Positions 1-11,204 are shown, counted from the first letter of the stretch. The stretch is 64,000 nucleotides of DNA from Nannochloris sp. 'desiccata' (GCA_019044685.2 JAGTXX020000003.1:248001-312000); one strand, 5' to 3'. Notes: generated from the letters alone by a model not told the origin. Translations and numbers: made by a program.

Positions 1-221
1 AGCTAGATATCTGTAGTGTGGAAAATTGGATTTGATAGCTTTAGAAATTGATAGGAATTGATAATATCTTATATATGTTTAAGAGCAAGTGAAACTTAAG
101 TGATCATTGTTGCTCAAGCGTACCTATCCAAAGCTTTATCGGCGGGTTTATTAGCACATGCTGCATTTATGTATGCTTTAGGATCAAAGTCCTCCTCCAG
201 GAAGACCTGAAGATCGGCCAT
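1..221 (-). CDS. COG7: Conserved oligomeric Golgi complex subunit 7, N-terminal exons (partial)
   Basis: Only the start of the gene is present; it runs off the left edge. Exon 1 is 221..124 and exon 2 begins at 10 and continues outside. The intron has GT at 123-122 and AG at 12-11 after a pyrimidine-rich run, and splicing keeps the frame (Asp-Arg|Tyr-Leu-Ala). The first residues, MADLQVFLEEDFDPKAYINA, match the N-terminus of COG7, which typically has an F-(D/E)-P-K-x-(W/Y)-(I/V)-N-x-A pattern. COG7 is part of the lobe B tether used in retrograde vesicle traffic within the Golgi. The call rests on about 35 residues, so it is good but not certain. The next gene upstream on the same strand ends 283 bp away. 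Confidence 0.72.
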
Positions 222-504
222 CGTGCGTTTGATTTGTTTAAATTATTGCAGCAATTCCTTTCTTGCTTCTACTCTACCATTAATTACACATAAAAGCGCG
301 CATTGACAAAGATAAGTTCAAATTCAAACAGCAAAACATTCGCTAACAACCTCAAAAATGCCAGGTTTTTAACTTTTTTCTTTTATCGTCCTCAAGGCGC
401 CGTTCCTTGCTGCTGCGCCGATGATGTAGCATTTATGTTGGGCTTCCAAATTGAGTTTAAACAATCAACGATAAATCAACTGTGCTCTATATGGCATGAT
501 TCAT

Positions 505-1306
505 TTACTGGATAGGCTTCATCAAACGGCGGAACATGCCACCGTGAGATTGAGTCGAGGTATTGCGGACAAACTCTGCACTGGTCTCGGGGTTCGCAGC
601 CACCGCTGCAGGAGATACCCTGCCACTATCGAGAGTGTAGTAGAAACTGATGTCATCGGAAACAGCAGCAGTGGGGTTGATCATGTGAAGACGGGATGTA
701 CGGTAGACAGGAGCTTCGGAAGCCATATGGGCAAAACCTGAAAGAGAAGGGGGAAAAGGGTTGTTAAGCTTGACGTAGCCAAGATCACTATTTCAATAGA
801 GAGTACTCGACAAATCGACTAATTTTGGCTTCTTACCTGCTGCAAAAGGCATGTATTTCTTCCCAAAAGTCTCTGGGCCTGCAGCATCCGACGAGCGGTG
901 CGCTGGAGCCCTTAATTTTGTATGGAAAGCATATCCAAGTTCGCCTTGGGGTTCCTCGTGGGCAGGGCTGATTTCGTTACCAGTCATATGACGAACATCT
1001 GCAATGAATTTGAAGAAATTTTAGTTATAAAATTTAAAGAATTCATTTTATGTTCTTTCTTGGATAGAGTTTCTCACCGATGCTGCGATGCTCAGATTTG
1101 CCAGTAGGTGTCCCAATTGAATGAGATTGCACCTTGGAAACGACATTCTCTTCAATTTCCTTTGTAGGGTATCTTTGACTACCCCGTTCTTTGCTTTTCA
1201 TGCTTGTAGGAACGTCGTGAACTCCACTTTCACCTCCTTGCCACTCTCGGTCACCCTCCCACTGTCTAGTGTCATTCTCCATTGCCATGACGTTTCCGTT
1301 GCTCAT
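505..1306 (-). CDS. Hypothetical protein, three exons, 207 aa
   Basis: Exons are 1306..1078, 998..837 and 737..505. Both introns are GT-AG with good signals (GTGAG...TTGCAG and GTAAG...TTTCAG) and together keep one open frame of 208 codons. The protein is hydrophilic: an N-terminal Ser/Glu/Trp-rich part (about residues 1-75), then a middle part with the motif GKKYMPFAAGF around residues 125-135, and a C-terminus ending FRRLMKPIQ. I see no membrane span or signal peptide and do not recognise the family. An extra upstream coding exon is possible, because an ATG-initiated stretch ending in a GGTGTGT donor-like site lies near 1355-1390 on this strand. The splice pattern makes the gene believable; the function is unknown. 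Confidence 0.6.
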
Positions 1307-1674
1307 TATATGGTAAATTTATTGAATTTAAAGTAATAACTAAAGAAACACACACCTCCAAGGCAATTTTGCTGCTGAACGCGCATGGAAAGCCAAAAAA
1401 AAACTGCCTAGTCAGCCTAGTCGACAACCTTCAGGAAAGGTTCTTTAAACCGCGCGGCTAGCTCTCGTTGTCTCGCATTTGCCTTTATAAGAGGCTTTGC
1501 ACTCCTCTAAGAGACATAATAACGATTTATTTGCACACCTGCAAGCTTCCAAAACCAAGCTCTCTCATCTGCCCCTTACTTCTGCAGAAAGTTGTAAAGC
1601 GTTGTTCTTTTGTAGAGCAGCCATCTTTTAAAGCCTAGTTTAAGGATTCAAGCCCCGCCTTCTCACTCGTAAGC
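1307..1674. promoter_or_regulatory. Divergent intergenic region with TATA-like box
   Basis: This gap separates the minus-strand 207-aa gene from the plus-strand 33-codon ORF at 1675. A TTTATAA element sits at 1484-1490 in a GC-rich setting and could serve the plus-strand transcript. Pyrimidine-rich runs ending in CAG near 1600 and TAG near 1615 look like 3' splice sites, so a 5'-UTR intron is possible. Confidence 0.35.
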
Positions 1675-1776
1675 ATGGGTTCTGTTGTTCAAGGAGTCAA
1701 GCAAATCATCCTTGCTCCCTTTGTCGCTATACAAACAGCTATTGGAGGCCTCTTCCGAGCCTGCCGTGGTGTCTAG
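1675..1776 (+). CDS. Candidate mini-protein, 33 aa, hydrophobic/amphipathic
   Basis: A 34-codon ORF begins MGSVVQGVKQIILAPFVAIQ and ends in RACRGV followed by TAG. About 20 residues in the middle could form one membrane or amphipathic helix. It lies 185 bp downstream of a TATA-like box and no larger gene overlaps it. A T-rich stretch follows the stop. I do not recognise it. ORFs this short occur by chance, so support rests on the hydrophobic composition, the clean intergenic position and the promoter-like element. An antisense 67-codon ORF over the same bases is less protein-like. Confidence 0.35.
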   Translation: MGSVVQGVKQIILAPFVAIQTAIGGLFRACRGV

Positions 1777-1905
1777 GACGACAGAATGAAATTGCTTTGT
1801 TTTGTTTTGTTTTATAACTATCAATCTATGCAAACGTGACACCATGTAACACAAGTTTAAAGCCAATTTCCCTATAATATAGTGATCAGTAAACGCAGTC
1901 AGTCT

Positions 1906-1995
1906 TCAAAAGATCTTCAGAACAGCATTGGTAGCCATGCCGCCGATGGCGCCTTTGATGTGGGCCCACTGTAGTAATGTAAATGCTGGCAGCAT
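1906..1995 (-). CDS. Candidate mini-protein, 29 aa
   Basis: This is a 30-codon ORF on the minus strand, starting MLPAFTLLQWAHIKGAIGG and ending VLKIF before TGA, with an in-frame stop shortly upstream. The Gly/Ala-rich helix-like composition resembles small organelle-membrane subunits, but I cannot name one. The bases before the Trp codon also read as a 3' splice site (ATTACTACAG), so this could be the last exon of a spliced gene. The plus strand has a 47-codon ORF over the same DNA (from 1938), which looks less protein-like. Confidence is low. Confidence 0.25.
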   Translation of the reverse strand: MLPAFTLLQWAHIKGAIGGMATNAVLKIF

Positions 1996-2745
1996 CTTAA
2001 GATGCCTCTTTTCTACGTTTCAAGAATGTAAAGTAGAAATTTATGTATGCATTATAAGTAAATTCTCGTTGAAAGGGTGAATAAGCCTTGTATAAATATC
2101 ATCTTAATAAAAATAGGTAATCTTTGCAGCGAAGATGTGAGTGCCACGCCTGTTTTCGAAACAAATTTCATGTCGGAGATTAACAATTTGAACTCGTATC
2201 GCCCATTAATTCGTGCTCCGCCAAGGCACGCATTTTACTTGTTCATGTCTTGCTCATTAAACTAAGATGTGTATTCTTTATTGCAGAGCGCTTAAAGGCA
2301 CAAAGACGGCACCCGTCTAGCAAAGTCTTCCTGCCTTCTGTGAGGCACTATTTCCGCACAGGCGATAAAACTGGCGGGCCCTGATAACGACCCTCCCCTG
2401 CTTCCCCTTGCCGCTCATCTCCGTAGCAACAGCGACCAGCCCTCATCTTCTTCTCAACGGGCAACATTCAACGTAGAAGCCCCGCAGCCTGCCGCGCTTC
2501 CTGGTATCCAAGAGCGCAACAACCTACAGCGGCGAGGGGAGAGATCAGGTTTAAAGCTCGGCACTCAACAATTACTACAACACCGATTAGAATCTCAACT
2601 TCACCACCACCACGTTAATTTTAACCCCACGGTCACTGATCTCAGAACGGGGGACACCGAACCACTACGCACAGAATCCCAACAAGATCTCAAACGCCGT
2701 GCATTCTTAGCTTCTTTATCTGGTAATAATACAAATACAGACGGA
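1996..2745. other. Upstream region of the MFS transporter; long open frame but no start found
   Basis: From 2344 to the ATG at 2746 the transporter's reading frame stays open for 134 codons. The encoded stretch is hydrophilic, rich in Ser, Gln and Asn, and has four consecutive His near its end. TGA at 2341 and TAA at 2293 close the frame upstream. A possible acceptor (TTTCCGCACAG) ends at 2361 and would enter this frame in phase 0, but I could not find a matching first exon. The region is either a long 5' UTR or an unannotated N-terminal extension. The rest shows no coding signal I trust. Confidence 0.4.
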
Positions 2746-4971
2746 ATGGAGCAGCCCTGGGTTTATAACGCTCCAATCGGCCATCGAGTGCTGGAAAGCT
2801 GCAGTCGTGGCGGGCGTGGTCTCTCTTTAAGAGCTAATAGGATGTTGGTTTTAGTACTTACTTTCTTGTGTTACGCTGCGTATCATGCGTCTAGAAAACC
2901 ACCGTCTATTGTGAAGAGTGTTCTTCACGGAGATGCAGGGTCGAATGATGCTTCCGTTAGTGTTGGAGGCCACCGCCGCCGCAGATTGCTCTTAGTAGAA
3001 GGCATTGAACAAACTGTTGAAACGCCGAATGCTTTAGAATGGACTGTCTGGGCTGCGAGTAGTTCCGAAGCCACCACAGCTGGGTTAGAAGCTGTCAGGA
3101 GAAGGAGTCTATTGGCTAAAAAACACGGCAATCACAGTGGTGGCGGTGGTGGTGATGACCCAGGCTGGGCGCCGTTCAACAATGCTAAGATAGGAAAATC
3201 TTTGCTAGGCGACTTAGATTTGGCTTTTCTCGGTTCTTACGCCTTGGGTATGTTTGTCAGTGGCCATTTAGGCGACCGTGTCGATCTCCGCCATTTCTTA
3301 ACCGGAGGTATGCTTGGCAGCGGCACCTGTGTTGCACTTTTTGGCGCCGCATATTTTTGGAATATTCACACTATGGGATACTTTGTCGTCGTACAGGTCA
3401 TTGGAGGACTTCTACAAGCGACAGGATGGCCTAGTGTCGTCAGTGTCATGGCGAATTGGTTTGGACAGGGCAAAAGAGGCCTTATCATGGGGGTATGGAA
3501 CGCACATACGTCGATTGGCAATATTATTGGGTCACTGCTTGCCGCCTCGATGCTCAAATATGGGTGGGGATGGTCCTTTGTCGTTCCTGGAGTGCTCATG
3601 ATTGCTGTCGGGGTATTAATTTTCTTATTTTTAGTAGTAGAGCCACAAGATATTGGGTTTTTACCTCAAAGTGGCTCTGCATTAGGCTCTTTAGCTGGAA
3701 GTTATGTCGGTACCCCGGGCGGTGGCGAGAGAAGCATGGGCGGTGGAGGAATAGCAGTTCCCAGTCCTGATGGTATGTCGGACTCAGAACGTGCTTTATT
3801 AGAACGCAAAGTTGCTCAATTAGCTGAAGAGCGTGGTGGCATGGTGCCTGCCCGCGTTGCTGCATCTATGGAAGCTCACCATTACCTTCACCCACCCAAA
3901 GGCCGCCATGGGATGATGGCGATGGGTTCGACCCTGGTGATTATGAATGAAAAAAGGGATTCTGTGGAAGGATCTGAAGATGAGGAGTACTATGAAGATA
4001 CGGAGGCTTTGTTAGGAGGCCTTAGTCCATCTTCCACTGCTGCTGGTGCTGGACCTTCAGCAGGACGGGTACGAGGACGAGGAGGGCATGGTCGAGGTTC
4101 AGTATCCTTCCTTGCTGCGTGGTGTATTCCAGGCGTTGCTGTGTACGCATTTACCTTATTCTTTGCAAAATTAACAGCATATACGTTCTTATATTGGCTC
4201 CCGTACTACATCAATAGTACAGAAGTCGGCGGTGAACACCTGACACCAACACAAGCAGGGAATCTCTCGATTTTATTCGATGTGGGTGGTGTGCTCGGTG
4301 GAGTTCTTGCTGGTTACTTTTCCGATGCGTCAAATTCTCCTGCAATCGTGTCTTGCTCCTTTGTCTACCTTGCTATCCCTACTTTATGGCTGTATAGAGC
4401 CTACGGCGCCATGTCATTCACTTTAAATATTAGTTTAATGATGGCGGCAGGTTTCTTTGTCAATGGCCCTTATGCGTTAATAACCACCGCTGTCTCTGCG
4501 GATTTGGGTAGTTCTTCTACTGTAGGTGGTAATGAAAAGGCCCTTGCTACTGTGACTGCTATCATCGATGGGATGGGCTCTATAGGGGCAGCGCTCGGCC
4601 CAATGGTGACTGGGTACATCTCCGAGTTGCCTGGAGGGTTTGATAATGTCTTTATGATGTTGTACGGCGCTGGTTTATGTGCCGGGTTGCTTTTATCTGG
4701 GTTAGTATTGCGAGAATTAGGTGAATTGCTTGGTGTAGGCAGTTCCGCGAAGAATACTTCGAGCGGTGGCACCGGGAAAAGAGCGGATGGCAGTGCGAGT
4801 CGAGGACAGTATGCCCCAGTTCTTGCAGCAGGAGATGTAGTGAATTCAGCACAGTTTGCGTATAATCCTCCTGATCAAGGGGGTGGTGGCAGTGGTGAAG
4901 TGATGATTGATAATGAAAGAGGCTTACTACGAACTTCTTTTAATGCGAATGGGAGCGCCGCCAGGAGATAA
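2746..4971 (+). CDS. Glycerol-3-phosphate transporter-like MFS permease (SLC37/G3Pp type)
   Basis: This single-exon frame encodes 741 aa from the chosen ATG. The start of the first membrane span followed by YHASRKPPSIVKS (residues about 46-58) is the hallmark of the plant G3Pp/SLC37 sugar-phosphate:Pi antiporter family. Later spans contain GDLDLAFLGSYALGMFVSGH and a GDRVDLR loop, both typical. About 12 membrane segments can be seen. Family members are usually near 500 aa. The extra length comes from a Gly/Arg/His-rich insert after the first span (about 62-150) and a long acidic, Gly-rich central loop (about 310-455). The likely role is exchange of glycerol-3-phosphate or another phosphate ester for Pi across a membrane; substrate and membrane cannot be read from sequence. 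The frame is open for 134 codons upstream, so the true N-terminus may be longer. Confidence 0.85.
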   Translation: MEQPWVYNAPIGHRVLESCSRGGRGLSLRANRMLVLVLTFLCYAAYHASRKPPSIVKSVLHGDAGSNDASVSVGGHRRRRLLLVEGIEQTVETPNALEWTVWAASSSEATTAGLEAVRRRSLLAKKHGNHSGGGGGDDPGWAPFNNAKIGKSLLGDLDLAFLGSYALGMFVSGHLGDRVDLRHFLTGGMLGSGTCVALFGAAYFWNIHTMGYFVVVQVIGGLLQATGWPSVVSVMANWFGQGKRGLIMGVWNAHTSIGNIIGSLLAASMLKYGWGWSFVVPGVLMIAVGVLIFLFLVVEPQDIGFLPQSGSALGSLAGSYVGTPGGGERSMGGGGIAVPSPDGMSDSERALLERKVAQLAEERGGMVPARVAASMEAHHYLHPPKGRHGMMAMGSTLVIMNEKRDSVEGSEDEEYYEDTEALLGGLSPSSTAAGAGPSAGRVRGRGGHGRGSVSFLAAWCIPGVAVYAFTLFFAKLTAYTFLYWLPYYINSTEVGGEHLTPTQAGNLSILFDVGGVLGGVLAGYFSDASNSPAIVSCSFVYLAIPTLWLYRAYGAMSFTLNISLMMAAGFFVNGPYALITTAVSADLGSSSTVGGNEKALATVTAIIDGMGSIGAALGPMVTGYISELPGGFDNVFMMLYGAGLCAGLLLSGLVLRELGELLGVGSSAKNTSSGGTGKRADGSASRGQYAPVLAAGDVVNSAQFAYNPPDQGGGGSGEVMIDNERGLLRTSFNANGSAARR

Positions 4972-5312
4972 TAATATAATATCTATCAGTGTCATAGATA
5001 GAATATAAATAAACTATATATCCATAATACTATATAGCAATGAAAAGTTGTTTATAGCCCTTAACTGAACATAATATTTGTTTATTTCCCTGTCGTACAA
5101 CATTTACGATACAATATTATACGTTTTTTTTTCGTTAACCCTTTTGCACATCGGTAAATGACAGCAATCATACCATCAGTTAGAATGGAGTTAAAGAAGA
5201 AGAAGAAGAACAGTTCAATAAAGAGGGGAAGAAAGTACGCATCATGATAATGGACAACAACAAAACTTTTAGATTAGATGCTCCAACTATTAATATACTA
5301 TACTATGATGCC
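4972..5312. other. Convergent 3' flanks, no gene seen
   Basis: AT-rich sequence between the stop codons of the MFS transporter (+) and the TPR/beta-helix gene (-). It contains an AAGAAGAAG run near 5198 and no open frame, RNA gene or repeat of note. Confidence 0.5.
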
Positions 5313-7401
5313 TCATTGTTTCCTTGTATATTTATTAGGGATGAATCTGAATGGTCCTTCTTCATCAGGCAAATCTGTTGGGCCATCTGGATCCACCAAC
5401 TTATTTTTTAGAATATTTTCAACTACTTTGCCGCCATGATCACGGCCCCCTTTGTCGACTCGTAATATTCCTTGCCAAGCGTCGTCTGAAGCATGCACCA
5501 TGCCTTTAAGCACGCAGGACGTTGCATTGACACGCCCATTTTCATCTGTTAATATCACTGGGCACTTACCACCATCGACCCTAGCTCCATCTAAACTCGC
5601 AACGGAAGCGTCCCAAAGAAAAATACCGCCCCCATCATTTTTGGAAACTTCACCTCCTCGTACTTCAAGCTTTCCCTCTCCACTGCAATCCACGCCTGGA
5701 CCTTTATTTTTTTGGATGGTACATGCGAGTAAAGAGACGGTAGCGGTGTCCATAACGACTACCCCGTCTTCTTCACAATCACGAAGCGTGCAAAGCGTCG
5801 CATCGATTGCTGAACTTTCCATTGCCTTTAATGCCTGTTCGCCACACTTCTCTATGATACAGCTTTCTAAAGTAGTATGTGATTTTTCAAAAGCGCGTAT
5901 TCCGCATTTTTTCGCTGTGATAACACAGCGACGGAAGAAAGGTGCTGCGGTGCCTGCTGTGTTGACCACATCATCGCCACTACACTTCAAAATACAATTC
6001 TCAATTAATGGAGTCACTGACGACTTGCCTTCGATTAACAGCGATTCTCGAAACCCTGTATGGTCGATGTCAAGGTTACGTATCACCACACCACCTCTCG
6101 TTATGCGGAAAGTAGGACAATTTGCTCTTTGATCAATGACCGTCTCCCCGAGATCCCCTTGTCCCTGGATTAATACCCTTTTATTTATATTGACAGATTG
6201 ACCCATGCCGTTGTGGACTCCCTTTAATAACAAAATTCGATCTCCATCGTTTGCTGCGGAGATCGCTTCTTGGATACATCGAAAACTTGTTCGATTTAAT
6301 CTTTGGCGGTTTCTAACATCGTTGCTGTTCTTGTGGTGGAAAGTGGCTAGTGAATCAGCACGTGCACTGATACCATTGGTATTACTAGTAGCAATACTAT
6401 TAGAAAGACCGTTACCTGTGGGAGTTGATGAAGGCAGCGCTTTAGTTGTACAACTGCTGTTGTCTTTGTTTTTCGTTGCGGTGGGTAAAGAAAGATCGTC
6501 TGAAGGCAACGCTGTGTCTTCATCTAATGGGCCATCCAATTCAAGAATATGTGGCGCAGGACGGCCCAACCATGCTTCATCACCAGCGCTACGTACTTCC
6601 AACTGCCTTCCAGTAAATCCAACAAAATTAGTAGTATCACCATTTGAGGCAGCTGCTCTTAAAGCGATCCTATCAAGTACGGGTGTAAACTCAGTATGTC
6701 CCTCTGAATTTCTATAATCTCGGCAGAGAATTTCCCCTTTTTGGCATGCCTGCACAGCTTTGATGTAATTTCCAGATAGTAAACAAGCTTCTGCCATGCG
6801 ATGGAGAGGACGCGTCCAGTCTGGGCGGAGAGTGTGTGCTTGTTTAGCAGCGGACATAGCATCAGAAGGGCGATTAAGGCGTAGATATACAGCAGATATG
6901 TTGCTATGCAAGGTTGCTTGTAAGTGCATGAGATAATTGTTGTTGTTGCTAGGGCAGTGCTGGAGGGCTTGTTGGTAGAAGTGTAAAGCTGTGGTGTCAT
7001 CTCCGGTCTTGTATGCTGCATTGCCTTGTTCCTTGAGCTCTTCTGCCTTTGTACCTAGCGAAGAGGGGGGGATTGTTTTCTGATGTAAAGTTTTGTTCTT
7101 TAAGCGGGATTGGCTGCTGTCCCAAGCTACTCTGTAGGTAGGTTCTTCAGGCTCACCGCTGTTGTAATCAGCAGCGTTCGCCGAGAAATTATTTTGATCA
7201 GAAGTGGAAGGAACATCATTCTCTTCGTCGTCATCACTAACCACCTCTAGCTCTTTAATTCTCTGCAAGAAGTAGATGCAAGTGTTAGAAAGGTCTAGAA
7301 AACTGGATATAATCTAGCCCATGAGCACTCACAAGATCATGCAAGGGGAGTGTTCTCACCGTTGTCAAGGTCTCCATTGCTTCTGCCTTCACAGCCACCA
7401 T
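5313..7401 (-). CDS. TPR domain plus right-handed beta-helix repeat protein
   Basis: Two exons, 7401..7333 and 7262..5313, are joined in phase 0 (GATCTT|GTGAGTG ... TTCTTGCAG|AGA), giving 672 aa that begin MVAVKAEAMETL. About residues 95-205 form three tetratricopeptide repeats (AEELKEQGNAAYKTGDD at the start; SNISAVYLRLNRPSDAM in the second). A Ser/Thr/Asn-rich linker follows. About residues 350-620 are parallel beta-helix (PbH1) repeats, with many short strands such as PLIENCILKC, PFFRRCVITAKKCGI and SLLACTIQKNKGPGV. The TPR part suggests Hsp70/Hsp90 or complex binding; beta-helix repeats occur in carbohydrate-active enzymes and in FBXO11/SHCBP1-like adaptors. There is no signal peptide, so a cytosolic adaptor is more likely than a secreted lyase. 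The exact role is unknown. Confidence 0.8.
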
Positions 7402-7642
7402 GTTGGCAAGTTGTTTTAAACAGGTCAATGTAAATTTTATAGACAGAATCGGCTAGAGACAAGGTTTTTATTTTAGTCAAACACAAAAAAGAAAAATCGT
7501 GTTCAGGTTTTAAGTTTTGCCTGAAATTCAATGAAACCAGCACTGATGACACAATTAATTCGCGAGCATAAATAATTGTATACTATAGAGCCATCAAGGG
7601 CGCGATTAGTCCACCTCGAAAATTTTCCAGAGATTACTTAAA

Positions 7643-8567
<925 letters not shown>

Positions 8568-8799
8568 ATAGATACCTCAATTGTAACGTAACAGAGATAC
8601 AAAAAATGAGCATAGGGAAAGCAGCAAACCAGCCAGCCAGGAGGGTATTTTTTTTTTGTGCATCCGAGAAGGGGAGATGTAAGAAACAACCATATATAAA
8701 TTCATTAAACCTCTATTCTTTTTAAATTATACTAATTATCGTAATTAGTATCATATAAGGACGTTTAAGAACATACTTAACGTCAATTTGATCTTGAAA

Positions 8800-10875
8800 A
8801 TGGTGTTCACACCTATTGTAGGCGTTGCCTGTCGGCCCGCCGCTCGGGGTCTTGCCTTGGTTTTCACTTTGCTTTGCTTCGGGACGCTTGTTGCTAGCGT
8901 ACAAGGGAAACCGGTTTATAATGAAAAGCTTCAAGGTAAGAGCAATCAGAAAGCGGTGGGTTGGGGCGATTTACCGGATAGTCGCTGTATCTGTTGCCCA
9001 AATTTCAAAAAGTAAACTTTCGAAGTGGTTGACCAAGAAAAGAGAAGAACGTTTGACCGCGCCTAATCTTCGACCATTTTCATCATTTCTTATTTATACC
9101 TACAGAGCTCCGTAAACGCCATTCAAAAGAGAAATTGGTCACTATCTCCAACAAGGACCAAGGGCACAAAGACATACATGGTGCCACTGCTCCTGGCCCG
9201 TCTTCAAACAGCTTCAACGGAGCCTCAAACACGACGCTTCCATTCACACTCCGTGAACTAGGCCTTGAAAAAACTTCCGATGAATATCATAGACGTTTGC
9301 TACAGAATGTAGTATCTTCTGTCACTCCCAAGTGCACGATAAAGCGCAATGTGACCCTCCATGGAGGTCATTTGCCTTATGGACCAAAACGCATCAAAGA
9401 TATCCCTAATCGTATGTCAAAAGGATTCTTCCTTAAAATTGTTTAATTACTAATCTCGCTTTAGTAAAAGAAATTATCAACTAAGTTGAAAAGGGTTGGT
9501 ATATATAGTGCTCTAACTTTCCATTTCCGTTCCTTAATCAATTTGCAGCGGCAGCTTGCTGTGCCCGGTGTTCATTCCTAGAAGGCTGTGAAGCTTGGGC
9601 GTGGTCTCGTGTCCTTAAAATGTGCTATCCTAGAGCAGCAGAAGGGTGGAGATCAGTTAGCAGCAAAGACCATGTTTCGGGTTTTATAAAAAGAATTAAA
9701 CCCCCTCCTTCTCCACCACCGCCAAAACAAAAAGTGACCAAACCCCCTACCTCCTCTGCTTCTTCTTCCTCCAATCACTTTTCCCCAGTTTCTGGAAATT
9801 TGTTCTGGCAGGGTAAGCTCACTGCAGGTGATCATCAGCTGAAACGTGGGTTTGCTGGCGAAGTGAAAACAGTAAACAAAGCAAACAACAAAGTCGTTAT
9901 TCTTGATCCTACTGGACTTTCCAATGATACGGTCATCAAAACTAGCTACAAAAAAGTAAGTGCATAGCGTATATTACATAATCCTGCACTATTGTCCTAA
10001 TATATAGGTACTTCATGGCCTTTTTACTTATTTTGCAGGGATGCTGGTCTCCTAAGCAAGCGTGCGGCGGAGGTGCCCTCTTCTACGCTTGGCCTGAAAA
10101 GAGAGAATCCAGCATTGGAGAAGCAGCTCGTCTTGAATATGAAGTCTATTTTCCTACCGACTTCACTTGGAAAAAGGGTGGAAAGTTACCAGGGTTCCTG
10201 GGTGGAGATATTGGGTGTAGTGGAGGCGCTGACGCCGGGAAAAAACATTGCTGGTCAGGTAATTAGAAAAAAAGGAGCGGATCTTGATTGCCATTTAGTA
10301 GGACTGTTCTATCGATTTATATCGTAAGATCTCCCTCATTTCCTTCTTTATTCGTTCGACTTGCAGTACGAATGATGTGGCGGGCTGACGGACAGGGCGA
10401 GGCCTATCTGTACGTCGATGACAGATTGCAAGCTTCAGATTTTTGTGACGCTCCCACAGTATGCGATCCTAGAGCTGGAACCTCATTTTTACGTGGAGCA
10501 TTTACCTTTAAACGTGGAGAGTGGAATCGCATCGCCCTGACTGGTAAGAAAAGACCACCCTTCTTTACGACAATTTTCACCTGAAACTTGTTTTTCAATA
10601 CTTCTTTAAAGTCTCTCTCTCTTTTATTCTTTTTTTCTTGCTTTGTAGTCCGTATGAATGATATTGGCACTAAGAATGGTTTATTACAAGTCGATGTTGA
10701 TGGGGAGACAAAAATTCTGTACGAGAAAGTCGTATACCGCACTGCAGCAAAACCAGACTTAGATATTGCGGGTCTGGTATTTGCCACGTGGTTTGGTGGC
10801 AGTGATAAAACATGGGCGCCAGATACAAAACAAGAAGCGTACTGGAAGAACTTTAAGATTTATAAATTAGATTGA
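8800..10875 (+). CDS. Secreted PAN/Apple-domain polysaccharide lyase, PL14-like
   Basis: Six exons (8800..8935, 9106..9411, 9549..9955, 10039..10258, 10367..10543, 10649..10875), all GT-AG, join in one frame of 490 aa. The N-terminus has a hydrophobic signal peptide ending near VASVQG. Residues about 113-190 form a PAN/Apple module, with Cys spaced as in CTIK...CCARCSFLEGCEAW...MCYP. A Pro/Ser/Lys linker follows. Residues about 235-490 resemble polysaccharide lyase family 14: GGKLPGFLGGDIGCSGG, MMWRADGQGEAYLYVDD, GEWNRIALT and FATWFGG. PL14 enzymes cleave uronic-acid-containing polysaccharides (alginate, glucuronan) by beta-elimination, and the Chlorella-virus enzyme vAL-1 belongs here. The likely role is cell-wall remodelling or release of daughter cells; substrate is inferred. 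It has the most introns of any gene in the window. Confidence 0.85.
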
Positions 10876-11204
10876 GATTGAGAAATGAAGAAAGTGTCTT
10901 TGGGGACCGGGAGCGGTTTGAAGACCCCTGAATAAACTAGCTGAAATTTATGCAAAGTCTCTCCCATTGCTTATTAATTAATTTTGTATATGAAGCTGAA
11001 TATATTAATGCATGTAAAGTTACATTGAAGCCAAATTCCCCGACACTGGGCAGGCAAGGAGTCACCTAGCCAGCCTGAAGCTGAGAAGAAGTTAGTATCC
11101 TAGCACCTTGGATCTCGTCCAGGGCTCAAGAAGAGCTTCCCAAACGCGTTGGTCTTCATCATTAATCAACTTCTTAGCAATATAAAGCCACTGTTACCAA
11201 AATC
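10876..11204. other. Intergenic region, no gene seen
   Basis: Spacer between two plus-strand genes. It should hold the 3' UTR of the PL14 gene and the promoter of the next gene. A TGTAA lies near 11012. I see no open frame or structure of note. Confidence 0.5.

Noticed and set aside
1651..1662. tRNA B-box-like GGATTCAAGCCCC
   Set aside because: No A box or acceptor-stem partner at the proper distance on either strand.
5452..6132. Plus-strand 226-codon ORF
   Set aside because: Antisense to the beta-helix exon, Ser/Pro-rich by codon mirror, no splice or promoter support.
9653..9835. Minus ORF across the PAN-PL14 linker
   Set aside because: Gly/Arg-rich mirror of a Pro/Ser-coding linker in a well-supported exon.
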